Origin: Methylobacterium sp. PvR107
GTDB lineage: Bacteria > Pseudomonadota > Alphaproteobacteria > Rhizobiales > Beijerinckiaceae
DNA length: 64,000 nt
NCBI RefSeq assembly: GCF_017833295.1
Contig: NZ_JAFIBW010000001.1
Coordinates: forward strand, 2,432,001-2,496,000
Direction: 5' to 3'
Shown piece after piece: positions 16,636-24,331 of the stretch. Positions within the stretch are counted from its first letter, which is position 1, and every line of letters begins with the position of its first letter. The notes under the pieces were generated by a model that saw nothing but the letters and a program-made list of their open reading frames with translations, searched no databases and was not told the origin of the DNA. The translations under genes were made by a program, and so were the position numbers.

Positions 16636-17870
16636 ACGCGGGAATCGTCGTCGTGGGCGCGGGCCAGGCCGGCTTCCAGCTGGCCGCCTCCTTGCGCGAG
16701 GGCGGGTTCGCGGACCCGATCACCCTGGTGGGCGACGAGGCCGCCCTCCCCTACCAGCGCCCGCCTTTGTCGAAGGCTTATCTCGCCGGCAAGACCGACC
16801 AAGAGGGTCTGTTCCTGCGACCGCCGGGCTTCTTCGCCGAGCATGCGATCACACACCGGCCGGGACTCCGCGCCGTCGCGATCGAACGGGCGGACCACCG
16901 CCTGCAGCTCTCGGATGGCGGCAGTTTGCCCTACGACCACCTTGTGCTCGCCACCGGCGCCCGCAACCGGCCGTTGCCCGTTCCGGGCGCCGATCTGGAG
17001 GGCGTGCGTCAGCTCCGCGGTCTCGTGGATGCCGACGCGCTGAAGGCGGATATTGCCGCGGCCCGCAGCGTCGTGGTGGTGGGCGCCGGCTTCATCGGGC
17101 TCGAATTTGCCGCCGTCGCGGCCGCGCGCGGACTCGCGGTGACGGTGATCGAGGCGGCCGAGCGACCGATGGCGCGGGCCGTCTCGGCGGAGATGGGGGA
17201 CTTCTTCCGGGAGGCTCAGGAGGCCCTGGGCGTCCGCTTCGTGTTCGGGGCGGGCGTGACGGCGATCTCCGGGCGGGACGGCCGCGCTACCGGCGTCGCC
17301 CTGGCGGACGGCCGGGAACTGCCCGCCGACCTCGTCCTCGTCGGGATCGGCGTGCTGCCGAACCGGGACCTTGCCGCGGAGGCCGACCTGCCGGCCGCGG
17401 ACGGTGTCCAGGTCGATGCGTTCCTGGGCACGCCCGATCCCGCGATCTCGGCGATCGGCGACTGCGCCCGGTTCCCGACCCCCTTCGCCCGCGGGCTCAA
17501 CGCGGACGGCACCGTGCGGATCGAGTCCGTGCAGAATGCCATCGACCAGGGACGTTGCCTCGCGGCCCGGCTCGTCGGCAAGCCCGCGGCCTACGGCGCG
17601 CTGCCCTGGTTCTGGAGCGACCAGGGTCCGCACAAGCTGCAGATCGCCGGGCTGTCGGGCCCTGGAGACGACAGCGTGGTCCGCGGCTCCGGCGACGCCT
17701 TCTCGGTCTTCCGCTTCCGGGAGGGGCGCTTGAGCGCGGTGGAATCCGTCGACCGGGCGGGCGACCACATGATCGCCCGGCGCCTGCTCGCCGCCGGGAC
17801 GCCGCTCGCCCCCGATCAGGCGGCCGATCTGGGCTTCGACCTCAAGGCCCTGGCTCTGCGGCGGCCCTGA
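16632..17870 (+). CDS. FAD-dependent ferredoxin-reductase-type oxidoreductase
   Basis: A 412-residue flavoprotein of the putidaredoxin/rhodocoxin reductase class, which passes electrons from NAD(P)H to a ferredoxin. Visible parts: FAD-binding GAGQAG at residues 9-14, the RPPLSKAYL block typical of the class, NAD-binding VVVVGAGFIGLEFA about residues 147-160, the second FAD block AISAIGDCA, and the C-terminal reductase domain (WFWSDQG). Its ATGA overlaps the stop of the LysR gene, so the two are translationally coupled; this links the enzyme to the CbbR/QscR-type regulator, although no ferredoxin or P450 gene is nearby. Partner unknown. Confidence 0.87.
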   Translation: MNAGIVVVGAGQAGFQLAASLREGGFADPITLVGDEAALPYQRPPLSKAYLAGKTDQEGLFLRPPGFFAEHAITHRPGLRAVAIERADHRLQLSDGGSLPYDHLVLATGARNRPLPVPGADLEGVRQLRGLVDADALKADIAAARSVVVVGAGFIGLEFAAVAAARGLAVTVIEAAERPMARAVSAEMGDFFREAQEALGVRFVFGAGVTAISGRDGRATGVALADGRELPADLVLVGIGVLPNRDLAAEADLPAADGVQVDAFLGTPDPAISAIGDCARFPTPFARGLNADGTVRIESVQNAIDQGRCLAARLVGKPAAYGALPWFWSDQGPHKLQIAGLSGPGDDSVVRGSGDAFSVFRFREGRLSAVESVDRAGDHMIARRLLAAGTPLAPDQAADLGFDLKALALRRP

Positions 17871-17872
17871 CC

Positions 17873-19114
17873 TCAGCCCGGGAACGCGACCGGCGCCGGC
17901 TTCTGCCGCAGGGCGATGGCGGTGCCGATCCCGAGCGCCAGGATGGTGACGGCGCAGCCGGCGAGCGCCCCGAACTGGCCGAACCGGATCAGCGCCTGCC
18001 CGATCACCGCAACGCCGAGCGCCTGCCCGCAGAAGAACGAGAATGCGTGGAGCGCCACCGCGGAGGCGCGGGCCGTCGGCGCGACCTCGGTGACCTGGGT
18101 CTGATAGGTGTTGTGCAGCATGTAGAAGCCGAGGCCCATGGCGGTGAGCGCGGCGCAGTCGACCTGCCACGTTCCGGCGAGCCCGACCACCGTGAGCGAC
18201 GCGCCGCAGATCAGGCCGCCGCCGATGAGCATGCGCGGCAGGCCGAGCAGCCGTACCAGCAGCCCGACGAGCGCCGAGTAGGCCAGGCCGCCGACCGCGA
18301 ACCCCGCCAGCACGAGCCCGGCCTCGCGCGGTCCCCCCTCCCCGCGGGCCTCGATCAGGGGGGCGAGGTGCGGGAACACGCCGAAGATCGCGATGGCCTC
18401 GATGAACACCGCCGAGAACAGCACCCGTGCCCGGGGATTGCGCAGGATCGTCCGGTAGCGCGTCACCGCCTCGCCGAAGGCCGGGCGGCGCGCGGCGGCC
18501 CGGCCGGACCGGTCGAACCCGAACACGGTCGCCGCGCAGGCAAACGCCGCCACCGCCGCCGTGACCGCGAAGACGCCGCGCCAGCCGATCGCCGCCTCGA
18601 TCAGGCCCGCGAAGGTCGAGCCCGAGAGCTGGCCGAGGATCACCGCCACCAGGAAGCGCCCGATCGCCACCTGCCGGCTCTCCATCGGCACGCGGTCGCC
18701 GAGCAGCGCCAGCGAGAGCGGAATGCAGCCGCCGGCCGCCGCGCCGGCCAGCATGCGCAGGCCGAACAGGCTGCCGATGTCGGGGGCGACGCAGCACAGG
18801 GTGAGCGCGACCGCGAGCACCGCCAGGCAGGTGCTCATCACCCGCTCCTTGCCGAGCGCGTCGCCGATCGGGCCGAGCACGGGCTGGATGAACGCGTAGG
18901 GCAGCGCGAAGGCGGTGGAGAGCAGCGCCACCGTGTGAGCGTCGCTCGCGAGGTCCCGGGCGAGCACGCCGACCAGGGGCTCGACCGAGCGGAGCGCGAA
19001 GGTGCTCCCGAACCCCGCGCAGGCCAGCACCACGATCAGGCGCGGGATCGACGTGGCCGGCGGCGCGGGACGCGTCGCAGCGGGTGTGAGAGCCGGCTCT
19101 GTGCTGTCGGTCAT
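17873..19114 (-). CDS. MFS transporter
   Basis: A 413-residue major facilitator with about 12 membrane segments starting at IPRLIVVLACAGFGSTFAL. The loop between helices 2 and 3 carries the family motif in the form GPIGDALGKERVM. A cytosolic linker rich in Arg (RSGRAAARRPAFGEAVTRYR) separates the halves. The substrate cannot be read from sequence; the closest general group is the drug/arabinose-type efflux MFS. It is convergent with the flavoprotein gene, with a two-base gap between stops, and stands upstream of the binding-protein gene on the same strand. Confidence 0.85.
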   Translation of the reverse strand: MTDSTEPALTPAATRPAPPATSIPRLIVVLACAGFGSTFALRSVEPLVGVLARDLASDAHTVALLSTAFALPYAFIQPVLGPIGDALGKERVMSTCLAVLAVALTLCCVAPDIGSLFGLRMLAGAAAGGCIPLSLALLGDRVPMESRQVAIGRFLVAVILGQLSGSTFAGLIEAAIGWRGVFAVTAAVAAFACAATVFGFDRSGRAAARRPAFGEAVTRYRTILRNPRARVLFSAVFIEAIAIFGVFPHLAPLIEARGEGGPREAGLVLAGFAVGGLAYSALVGLLVRLLGLPRMLIGGGLICGASLTVVGLAGTWQVDCAALTAMGLGFYMLHNTYQTQVTEVAPTARASAVALHAFSFFCGQALGVAVIGQALIRFGQFGALAGCAVTILALGIGTAIALRQKPAPVAFPG

Positions 19115-19196
19115 GGTGACGCTTCGCGACGCGGGCTGATCCAGACCCGCGCCATCGCATCTCCCTCGCCCGAGCGGAACCCCGCCGGGCGACAGA

Positions 19197-20114
19197 TCAG
19201 TGCGCGTAGAATGCCGGATCGGAATCGTCGGTCGGATGCGCGAAGGCCCAGCGCAGGGCCGAGGAGAGCGGCACGTTGTAGTTGAGGCCGCGCGGCGGGA
19301 CCGGCTTCAGGAACCAGCGATCGTAGATCGTCATGATCTCGGGGCTCCGGTAGAGCTCGGCGGTCGCGCGGTCGACCACCGCCTTGAAGGCCGGATCGTC
19401 CCGGCGCAGCATGATCCCGTAGGGCTCCGGGTTCGACAGGGTTTCCTGGCTGACCACGTAGGCCGACGGATCCTTGGACTGAGCCGCGACCACGCTGAGC
19501 TGCACGTCATCCATCACGAAAGCCGCCGCCCGTCCGGTCTCGACCAGGAGGAAGGCCTCAGGCACGTCCTTGGCGGCGATGACCGTGATACCGAGCTTGC
19601 GGTCATTGTTGGCCTTGATCAGCATCAGGATGTTGGTCGAGCCGGCCACCGACGAGACCGTCTTGCCGCGCAGGTCGTCGAGGCTGGCGATATTCTGATC
19701 CTTCTTCGAAACGAAGCGGGTCGCCGTCAGGAAGTGGGTGTTGGTGAAGCCGACCTGCTTCTTGCGGTCGGCGTTGTTGGTGGTCGTCCCGCATTCGAGG
19801 TCGACGGTTCCGTTGGTGACCAGCGGGATCCGTGATGAGGAATTGACGAACTCCATCCCGACTTCGAGACCTGGCATCTTCAGCTCGCGCTTCACAGCGT
19901 CGGCGACCTTCAGGCAGATGTCGACGGCGAAGCCGACCACCTTCTGGTTCTGGTCGATGTAGCTGAACGGAGGCGCGGTATCGCGGACGCCGAGCACCAG
20001 CCGGTTGCTGTCCTGAATCTTCTTCAGGGTGCCAGTCAGCTTTTCGGCCTGTGCCGCAGCCGGCTGGGGCAGCGTGAAGACGAGCGCGGCGAGGAGCGGA
20101 ATGAGGAGACGCAT
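19197..20114 (-). CDS. Periplasmic amino-acid binding protein (GltI-like), orphan
   Basis: Substrate-binding protein of polar amino acid ABC transporters, most like the glutamate/aspartate type. ATG at 20114 gives 305 residues and places a signal peptide first (MRLLIPLLAALVFTLPQPAA, cleavage after AAA). Family blocks: GVRDTAPPFSYID, VVGFAVDICLKVADAV, SSSRIPLVTNGTVDLECGTT and the C-terminal EIMTIYDRWF. An in-frame ATG seven codons upstream exists. No permease or ATPase genes flank it, so either they lie elsewhere or the protein works with another system. It sits between an MFS gene and a LysR gene, after a palindromic repeat region. Confidence 0.88.
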   Translation of the reverse strand: MRLLIPLLAALVFTLPQPAAAQAEKLTGTLKKIQDSNRLVLGVRDTAPPFSYIDQNQKVVGFAVDICLKVADAVKRELKMPGLEVGMEFVNSSSRIPLVTNGTVDLECGTTTNNADRKKQVGFTNTHFLTATRFVSKKDQNIASLDDLRGKTVSSVAGSTNILMLIKANNDRKLGITVIAAKDVPEAFLLVETGRAAAFVMDDVQLSVVAAQSKDPSAYVVSQETLSNPEPYGIMLRRDDPAFKAVVDRATAELYRSPEIMTIYDRWFLKPVPPRGLNYNVPLSSALRWAFAHPTDDSDPAFYAH

Positions 20115-20310
20115 GGGCTGGCTTGATCCGATCATCGCGCGTCGGTCGCGCGGCCCGTCGGAGCCGGCGGGGGGCCGACCGCGCGCCGAATCGGTGCCCC
20201 GGCAACCGTCTCAGCAAGAGTCCGGCCGCGGGGACGCGCTCAGCGGACCGGAGATCGCGTCGGATGCCGATATGGCCGGTCAGACGGGTCCCCATTGCGT
20301 GCTTCAGTCT

Positions 20311-20408
20311 CGCCGTCTTTGCGAGTGGAGCGCAGCAATTCCGTCGGCCCCACGATTTCAGACGTCCCGCTGCTCTGGGTCACTTCGCTCCGCTCGTGAT
20401 GACGGAGC
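20311..20408. repeat. Palindromic intergenic repeat, family B (copy 1)
   Basis: About 98 bases with ends CGCCGTCTTTGCGAGTGGAG and CACTTCGCTCCGCTCGTGAT-GACGG, imperfect inverted copies of each other: the widespread alphaproteobacterial motif in which TTTGCGAGCGGAGCGAAGC faces its complement. Copies also lie at 40945-41037 and 49407-49497. It fills most of the 328-base gap between the binding-protein gene and the downstream LysR gene; nothing else is seen in that gap apart from the likely promoter of the binding protein. Confidence 0.7.
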
Positions 20409-20442
20409 GGGTGAGGCCCGCGGCAGGAGTAGGCCGGATCCG

Positions 20443-21354
20443 CTATGAAACCGGCTTGTCCTCGGCCGCGGCGGGGCGCAGGACGGCCAGCGCCCGCAGG
20501 GCCTCGGCGGCGAAGTCGAGGAAGGCATTGACGCGCGCGGCCCGGAAATCCTGGCTCGGCGTCACCAGCTGGACCGGGACCGGCGGCGGCTCGTGGGCGG
20601 CGAGCAGGCGGACGAGGCGGCCAGCCGCCAGATCGTCCGCCGCCTGATAGGACAGGATCCGCGCGATGCCGCGCCCGCTGCGGGCGGCGATCAGCGCAGC
20701 CTCAACCTCGTTGACGATGAGCCGCGGCGCGAGGCGCACGCGATTCACCCCGAAGCGCCATTCCCGAACGCCCGAGCGCACAACGCCCAGGATGGTGTCG
20801 TGGTCGCTCAGGTCGGCCGGCTGGTGCGGCGTGCCGCGCGCGGCGAGGTAATCCGGGCTGGCCACTACGATCTGGCGCACCTGCCCGACCCGGCGCGCGA
20901 CGAGCCGCGACTCCGCGAGTTGCCCGATCCGCAGGGCAACGTCGATGCCCTCCTCCACCAGATCGAGGTTGCGGTCGGCGAGCACCAGCTCGACCTGCGT
21001 CTCCGCATAGGCGTCGAGGAAGCCCGACACGATTGGCGCCACGTGCTTGCGCCCGAACAGGACCGGGGCCGTGACCCGCACGAGGCCGCGGACGGCGTCA
21101 CGCGCTGCGCCCGAGACAGCCGTCTCGTAGCCCGCCAGCAGGCCGCGGGCGCGCTCGGCGAGTTCCAGCCCGGCGGGGGTCGGCGCCAGGCGCCGGGTCG
21201 TGCGCTCGACGAGCCGGCTTCCGGCGCGGGACTCGAGGCTGGCGAGCGCCCGGGTCACGGCGGCGGCCGAGCGGCGCAGCCTCCGTGCCGCGCCCGCGAG
21301 GCTGCCGGCCTCGATGATTGCGACGAAGATAGCGAGCTCGTCCAGACGATCCAT
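20443..21354 (-). CDS. LysR-family transcriptional regulator
   Basis: A 303-residue LysR protein with an N-terminal helix-turn-helix (MDRLDELAIFVAIIEAGSLA and AARRLRRSAAAVTRALASLE) and a CrgA/PecT-type effector domain (RLVARRVGQVRQIVVASPDY; the HDTILG and REWRF blocks). ATG at 21354 is preferred over a TTG four codons upstream. It is divergent from the GST-PPOX pair with about 98 bases between, which is the usual arrangement for a LysR gene and its target. The ligand is unknown. CrgA-group regulators often respond to reactive or aromatic compounds. Confidence 0.87.
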   Translation of the reverse strand: MDRLDELAIFVAIIEAGSLAGAARRLRRSAAAVTRALASLESRAGSRLVERTTRRLAPTPAGLELAERARGLLAGYETAVSGAARDAVRGLVRVTAPVLFGRKHVAPIVSGFLDAYAETQVELVLADRNLDLVEEGIDVALRIGQLAESRLVARRVGQVRQIVVASPDYLAARGTPHQPADLSDHDTILGVVRSGVREWRFGVNRVRLAPRLIVNEVEAALIAARSGRGIARILSYQAADDLAAGRLVRLLAAHEPPPVPVQLVTPSQDFRAARVNAFLDFAAEALRALAVLRPAAAEDKPVS

Positions 21355-21452
21355 CGATTGTTGCAACCGCTGAAATTCTGACTGTCAATCTCTCCGGATT
21401 TTCACCGAGCCGCGCAAGGGCGATATCGGACCCATCGCAGGAGACACGCACG

Positions 21453-22079
21453 ATGACCGATGCCGACCTGACCCTCTACGGCCTGCGCCTCTCGGGCCAT
21501 TCGCACCGGGCGGAGCTGTTCCTGTCCCTGCTGGGACTGCCGTACCGTTTCGTCGAGGTGGGGAGCGCCGCCCAACGGGGCGCGGACGCCTTCCGGCGGC
21601 TCAACCCGCTCGGCCAGATCCCGGTGCTGACCGACGGCGAGGCGGTGGTGCCCGACAGCAACGCCATCCTCGTCTATCTGGCGGCGCGCTACGCTCCCGA
21701 CGGAGGCTGGATGCCGACGGATCCGCTCGGGGCCGCGCAGGTGCAGCGCTGGCTGTCGATCGCGGCCGGCGAGGTGCGGCACGGGCCGGGCCAAGCCCGG
21801 CTGATGGTCGTGTTCGGGGCGCCGGGCGATCGGACGACAGTTCATGCCGCGGCGGCCCGGATTCTGACTTTCATGAACACGCATCTGGCCGATCAGACCT
21901 ATCTCGCGGCGAACCGGCCGACGCTCGCCGACATCGCCTGCTATTCCTACGTGGCGCACGCGCCCGAGGGCGGCGTGTCGCTGGCACCCTACGCAGCTGT
22001 CCGGGCCTGGATCGCGCGAGTCGAGGCGCTGCCGGACTTCATCCCGATGCCGGCTTCTCCCATCCCCGAAACGGTGTGA
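21453..22079 (+). CDS. Glutathione S-transferase
   Basis: A 208-residue cytosolic glutathione transferase. The N-terminal thioredoxin fold shows LTLYGLRLSGHSHRAELFLS, then NPLGQIPVLTDGEAVVPDSN, holding the cis-proline (IPVL) and the glutamate/serine-type glutathione-binding position (PDSN). The C-terminal helical domain has RPTLADIACYSYVAHAP with the conserved N-capping motif (TLAD). It is followed after 8 bases by a PPOX-type flavoprotein gene and divergent from a LysR gene, so probably a detoxification unit under that regulator. Substrate unknown. Confidence 0.88.
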   Translation: MTDADLTLYGLRLSGHSHRAELFLSLLGLPYRFVEVGSAAQRGADAFRRLNPLGQIPVLTDGEAVVPDSNAILVYLAARYAPDGGWMPTDPLGAAQVQRWLSIAAGEVRHGPGQARLMVVFGAPGDRTTVHAAAARILTFMNTHLADQTYLAANRPTLADIACYSYVAHAPEGGVSLAPYAAVRAWIARVEALPDFIPMPASPIPETV

Positions 22080-22087
22080 GGTGCATC

Positions 22088-23005
22088 ATGGCCAGCTTCC
22101 ATGCCGACGAGCTCGTGGCCCAGGCGCGGGCCGGCCACGTCCTCGGTGAGACCCCGGCGATCCGTCCGTTCATGCCCGAGCAGCACCGGACCTTCTTCGC
22201 GGGCCTGCCCTACCTGTTCGTCGGCACCGTCGACCCGGCCGGCGCGCCCGTCGCCACCCTGCTGACCGGACAGCCCGGCTTCGTGCAGGCCCCCGATGCG
22301 ATCCATCTCGACATCGCGGCGGCCCTCGATCCCGCCGATCCGGCGGCTCAAGCCCTGGTTCCCGGTGCCGAGGTGGGGATCCTGGGCCTCGATCTCGCGA
22401 CGCGGCGGCGCAACAGGGCCAATGGCCGCGTCGTCCGCCGGGTCCGGAACGGCCTGACGATCGCCGTCGCTCAGAGCTTCGGCAACTGCCCACAATATAT
22501 CCAGCGCCGCACCGCCGAGCCATTCCGGCGCTCGGTCGGTCCGATCGAACACCTCGCGGCTCTGGATCCGGAGGCCGCGGCGCTGATCCGAGGCGCGGAC
22601 ACGCTGTTCGTGGCGAGCCGCGCCCGGGATGGGCTGGCCGACGGCGGCGCCGACATCTCGCACCGGGGCGGCCGGCCGGGCTTCGTCCGGCTCGAAGGTG
22701 ACGTGCTGACGGTACCGGACTTCTCCGGCAACCGGTACTTCAACACCCTGGGCAACCTGATCGGCGAAAGGCGGGCAGCGCTGCTGTTTCTCGACTTCGA
22801 ACGCGGTGATCTCCTGGTTCTGCAGGGCCGCACCGCGATCGACTGGGCCGGCACGGCCGCGGCCGGCCTTTCGGGGGCGCAGCGCACCTGGACCTTCACG
22901 GTGGAGGGCGGTTGGCGCCGCCGGGGCGCGATCCCCCTGCGCTGGAGCGCTCCGGAGCCGGCGCCGCAGCTCGCGCGCACCGACACCTGGGAGCCGACGG
23001 CCTGA
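22088..23005 (+). CDS. Pyridoxamine 5'-phosphate oxidase-like flavin-binding protein
   Basis: A 305-residue protein of the PNPOx-like split-barrel superfamily, subtype with an N-terminal extension ahead of the flavin-binding barrel. Seen: LPYLFVGTVDPAGAPVATLL (first strand), DTLFVASRARD, HRGGRPGFVRLEGD and PDFSGNRYFNTLGNL, the standard blocks of this group. ATG at 22088 has GAGGTG five bases upstream; an in-frame GTG at 22076 overlapping the GST stop is possible. The GST-PPOX operon is seen in other Proteobacteria; its substrate is unknown. Probably uses FMN or F420-like cofactor; FMN is more likely here. Confidence 0.82.
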   Translation: MASFHADELVAQARAGHVLGETPAIRPFMPEQHRTFFAGLPYLFVGTVDPAGAPVATLLTGQPGFVQAPDAIHLDIAAALDPADPAAQALVPGAEVGILGLDLATRRRNRANGRVVRRVRNGLTIAVAQSFGNCPQYIQRRTAEPFRRSVGPIEHLAALDPEAAALIRGADTLFVASRARDGLADGGADISHRGGRPGFVRLEGDVLTVPDFSGNRYFNTLGNLIGERRAALLFLDFERGDLLVLQGRTAIDWAGTAAAGLSGAQRTWTFTVEGGWRRRGAIPLRWSAPEPAPQLARTDTWEPTA

Positions 23006-23012
23006 GGCGCGC

Positions 23013-23684
23013 TCAGGCCGCTCCGGTTGCGGCCGCGGCCTGGCGCGCGGCGGCCGCCTCATGCTCCGCGGCGAGCTGCGCGTCCGCGGCTGCGACTTTC
23101 CGGGAGGCCGGCCGCGCCCGGATCCGCTCGACATAGGCGGTCAGCACTGGGTCCGGTGCGACGAGACCGAAGCCTGTCGTCCATCCGAGCGCGCCGCCCC
23201 ACAGGACATCGGCCGCGCTGAAGCGATCACCGAGCAGATACGGGCCGGGGGTCAGCGCCTCGACGACCCGCGCGATCACGCTGTCATAATCGGCATAGGC
23301 CGACATGGCGCGCGGTCCCGGCTCCCGCTTCAGGTGGCGGTCGATGACCGCAGGCTCGAAGCAGGATCCGTAGAACACCATCCAGCGCAGATAGGCGGCC
23401 CGGTCCGGGTCGGTTACCGCCGGAGCGAGGCCGGCCTCCGGGAAGAGATCGGCGAGGTAGAGGTAGACGGCCGCCTGCTCGGTCACCAGAGCCTCGCCGT
23501 GGCGGATCGCCGGCACCTTCGCCATCGGGTTGATGGCACGGTAGGCCTCTTGGAGATGTTCGCCGGCGCGCATGTTGAGCGCGTGGAGCCGGTAGGGAAC
23601 GCCCAGCTCTTCGAGGAGCACGCGCACCCCGGACGAGCGGGTATTCGGCGCATGATAGAACTCGATGTCAGCGTTTTCCGTCAC
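23013..23684 (-). CDS. Glutathione S-transferase
   Basis: A 223-residue glutathione transferase. The start is a GTG at 23684: GGGGAGGAA lies 5-13 bases upstream, a strong ribosome binding site, and no ATG fits the family start (TENADIEFYHAPNTRSSGVR). The thioredoxin fold carries NPMAKVPAIRHGEALVTEQA with the cis-proline and the TEQA glutathione-binding block; the C-terminal domain includes FSAADVLWGGALGW. The C terminus is an Ala-rich tail (EHEAAAARQAAAATGAA). It is convergent with the PPOX gene, with a 7-base gap between stops. It is not close in sequence to the GST at 21453, so it is not a recent duplicate. Confidence 0.88.
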   Translation of the reverse strand: MTENADIEFYHAPNTRSSGVRVLLEELGVPYRLHALNMRAGEHLQEAYRAINPMAKVPAIRHGEALVTEQAAVYLYLADLFPEAGLAPAVTDPDRAAYLRWMVFYGSCFEPAVIDRHLKREPGPRAMSAYADYDSVIARVVEALTPGPYLLGDRFSAADVLWGGALGWTTGFGLVAPDPVLTAYVERIRARPASRKVAAADAQLAAEHEAAAARQAAAATGAA

Positions 23685-23869
23685 GGCATTCCTCCCCGGG
23701 ATTGTTGATTCGCGCGGCGCACGCTCATACCGCGCGCAGGCCGGGTCAACAGCGCGCCGGGCGGCCACTTCTCCACGGACCGGAATCGCGGCAGGTGCGT
23801 TGGGCGATTGTGCGTTGCCGCGCGTTGGGATGCCGGCCGGCACGACGCGAGCCGGGGGTGCGAGTTCTG

Positions 23870-24250
23870 ATGGCGAAGATATTGCTGGTCGAGGACCACG
23901 AAGAGATCTGGGACTTCCTGTCCCGGCGCCTCAAGCGTCGCGGCTACGAAGTCGTCCTGGCCCATGACGGCGAGGCCGGCGTCCGCCAGGCCCGTTCGGC
24001 ACAGCCCGACGTCATCCTCCTCGACATGAACCTCCCCATCCTCGACGGCTGGTCGGTCGCCCGCACCCTGAAGTCCGGAACCGACACCCGGGCGATCCCG
24101 ATCATCGCGCTCACCGCCCACGCGATGTCGGGGGACCGGGACAAGGCGATTCAAGCCGGCTGCGACGACTACCACCCGAAGCCGGTCGATTTCTCGAAGC
24201 TGCTCAGCCAGATCAGCGCCGCCCTGGGCGAGACCGCACCGGCGGGCTGA
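23870..24250 (+). CDS. Single-domain response regulator
   Basis: A 126-residue CheY/DivK-type receiver without output domain. Acidic pocket at E8-D9, phospho-acceptor D52 in ILLDMNLPILDGW, conserved Thr in IIALTAHAM and Lys in YHPKPVDF. ATG at 23870 is chosen because the receiver fold starts there (MAKILLVEDH). Such proteins relay phosphate or regulate by contact. It lies 81 bases before the AI-2E-type transporter and about 2.2 kb before a hybrid histidine kinase with a receiver of its own, a possible phosphorelay partner. The partner cannot be fixed by sequence. Confidence 0.9.
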   Translation: MAKILLVEDHEEIWDFLSRRLKRRGYEVVLAHDGEAGVRQARSAQPDVILLDMNLPILDGWSVARTLKSGTDTRAIPIIALTAHAMSGDRDKAIQAGCDDYHPKPVDFSKLLSQISAALGETAPAG

Positions 24251-24331
24251 CGTGGCTCCGGACGCGCGAGCCGCCCCTTCCGACGCCGCGGCCGCGGTTG
24301 TCTCCTGACTTGAGTAGAGTGGAGCCTGTCC

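Noticed and set aside
16107..19160. Open frame of 1017 codons on the minus strand across the LysR, flavoprotein and MFS genes
   Set aside because: It crosses several well-supported genes in other frames and has the Arg/Gly/Ala composition of a shadow frame.
20136..20310. Possible permease or ATPase fragment for the orphan binding protein
   Set aside because: No membrane-type or Walker-motif coding sequence in any frame; the region holds the promoter and the start of a family B repeat.
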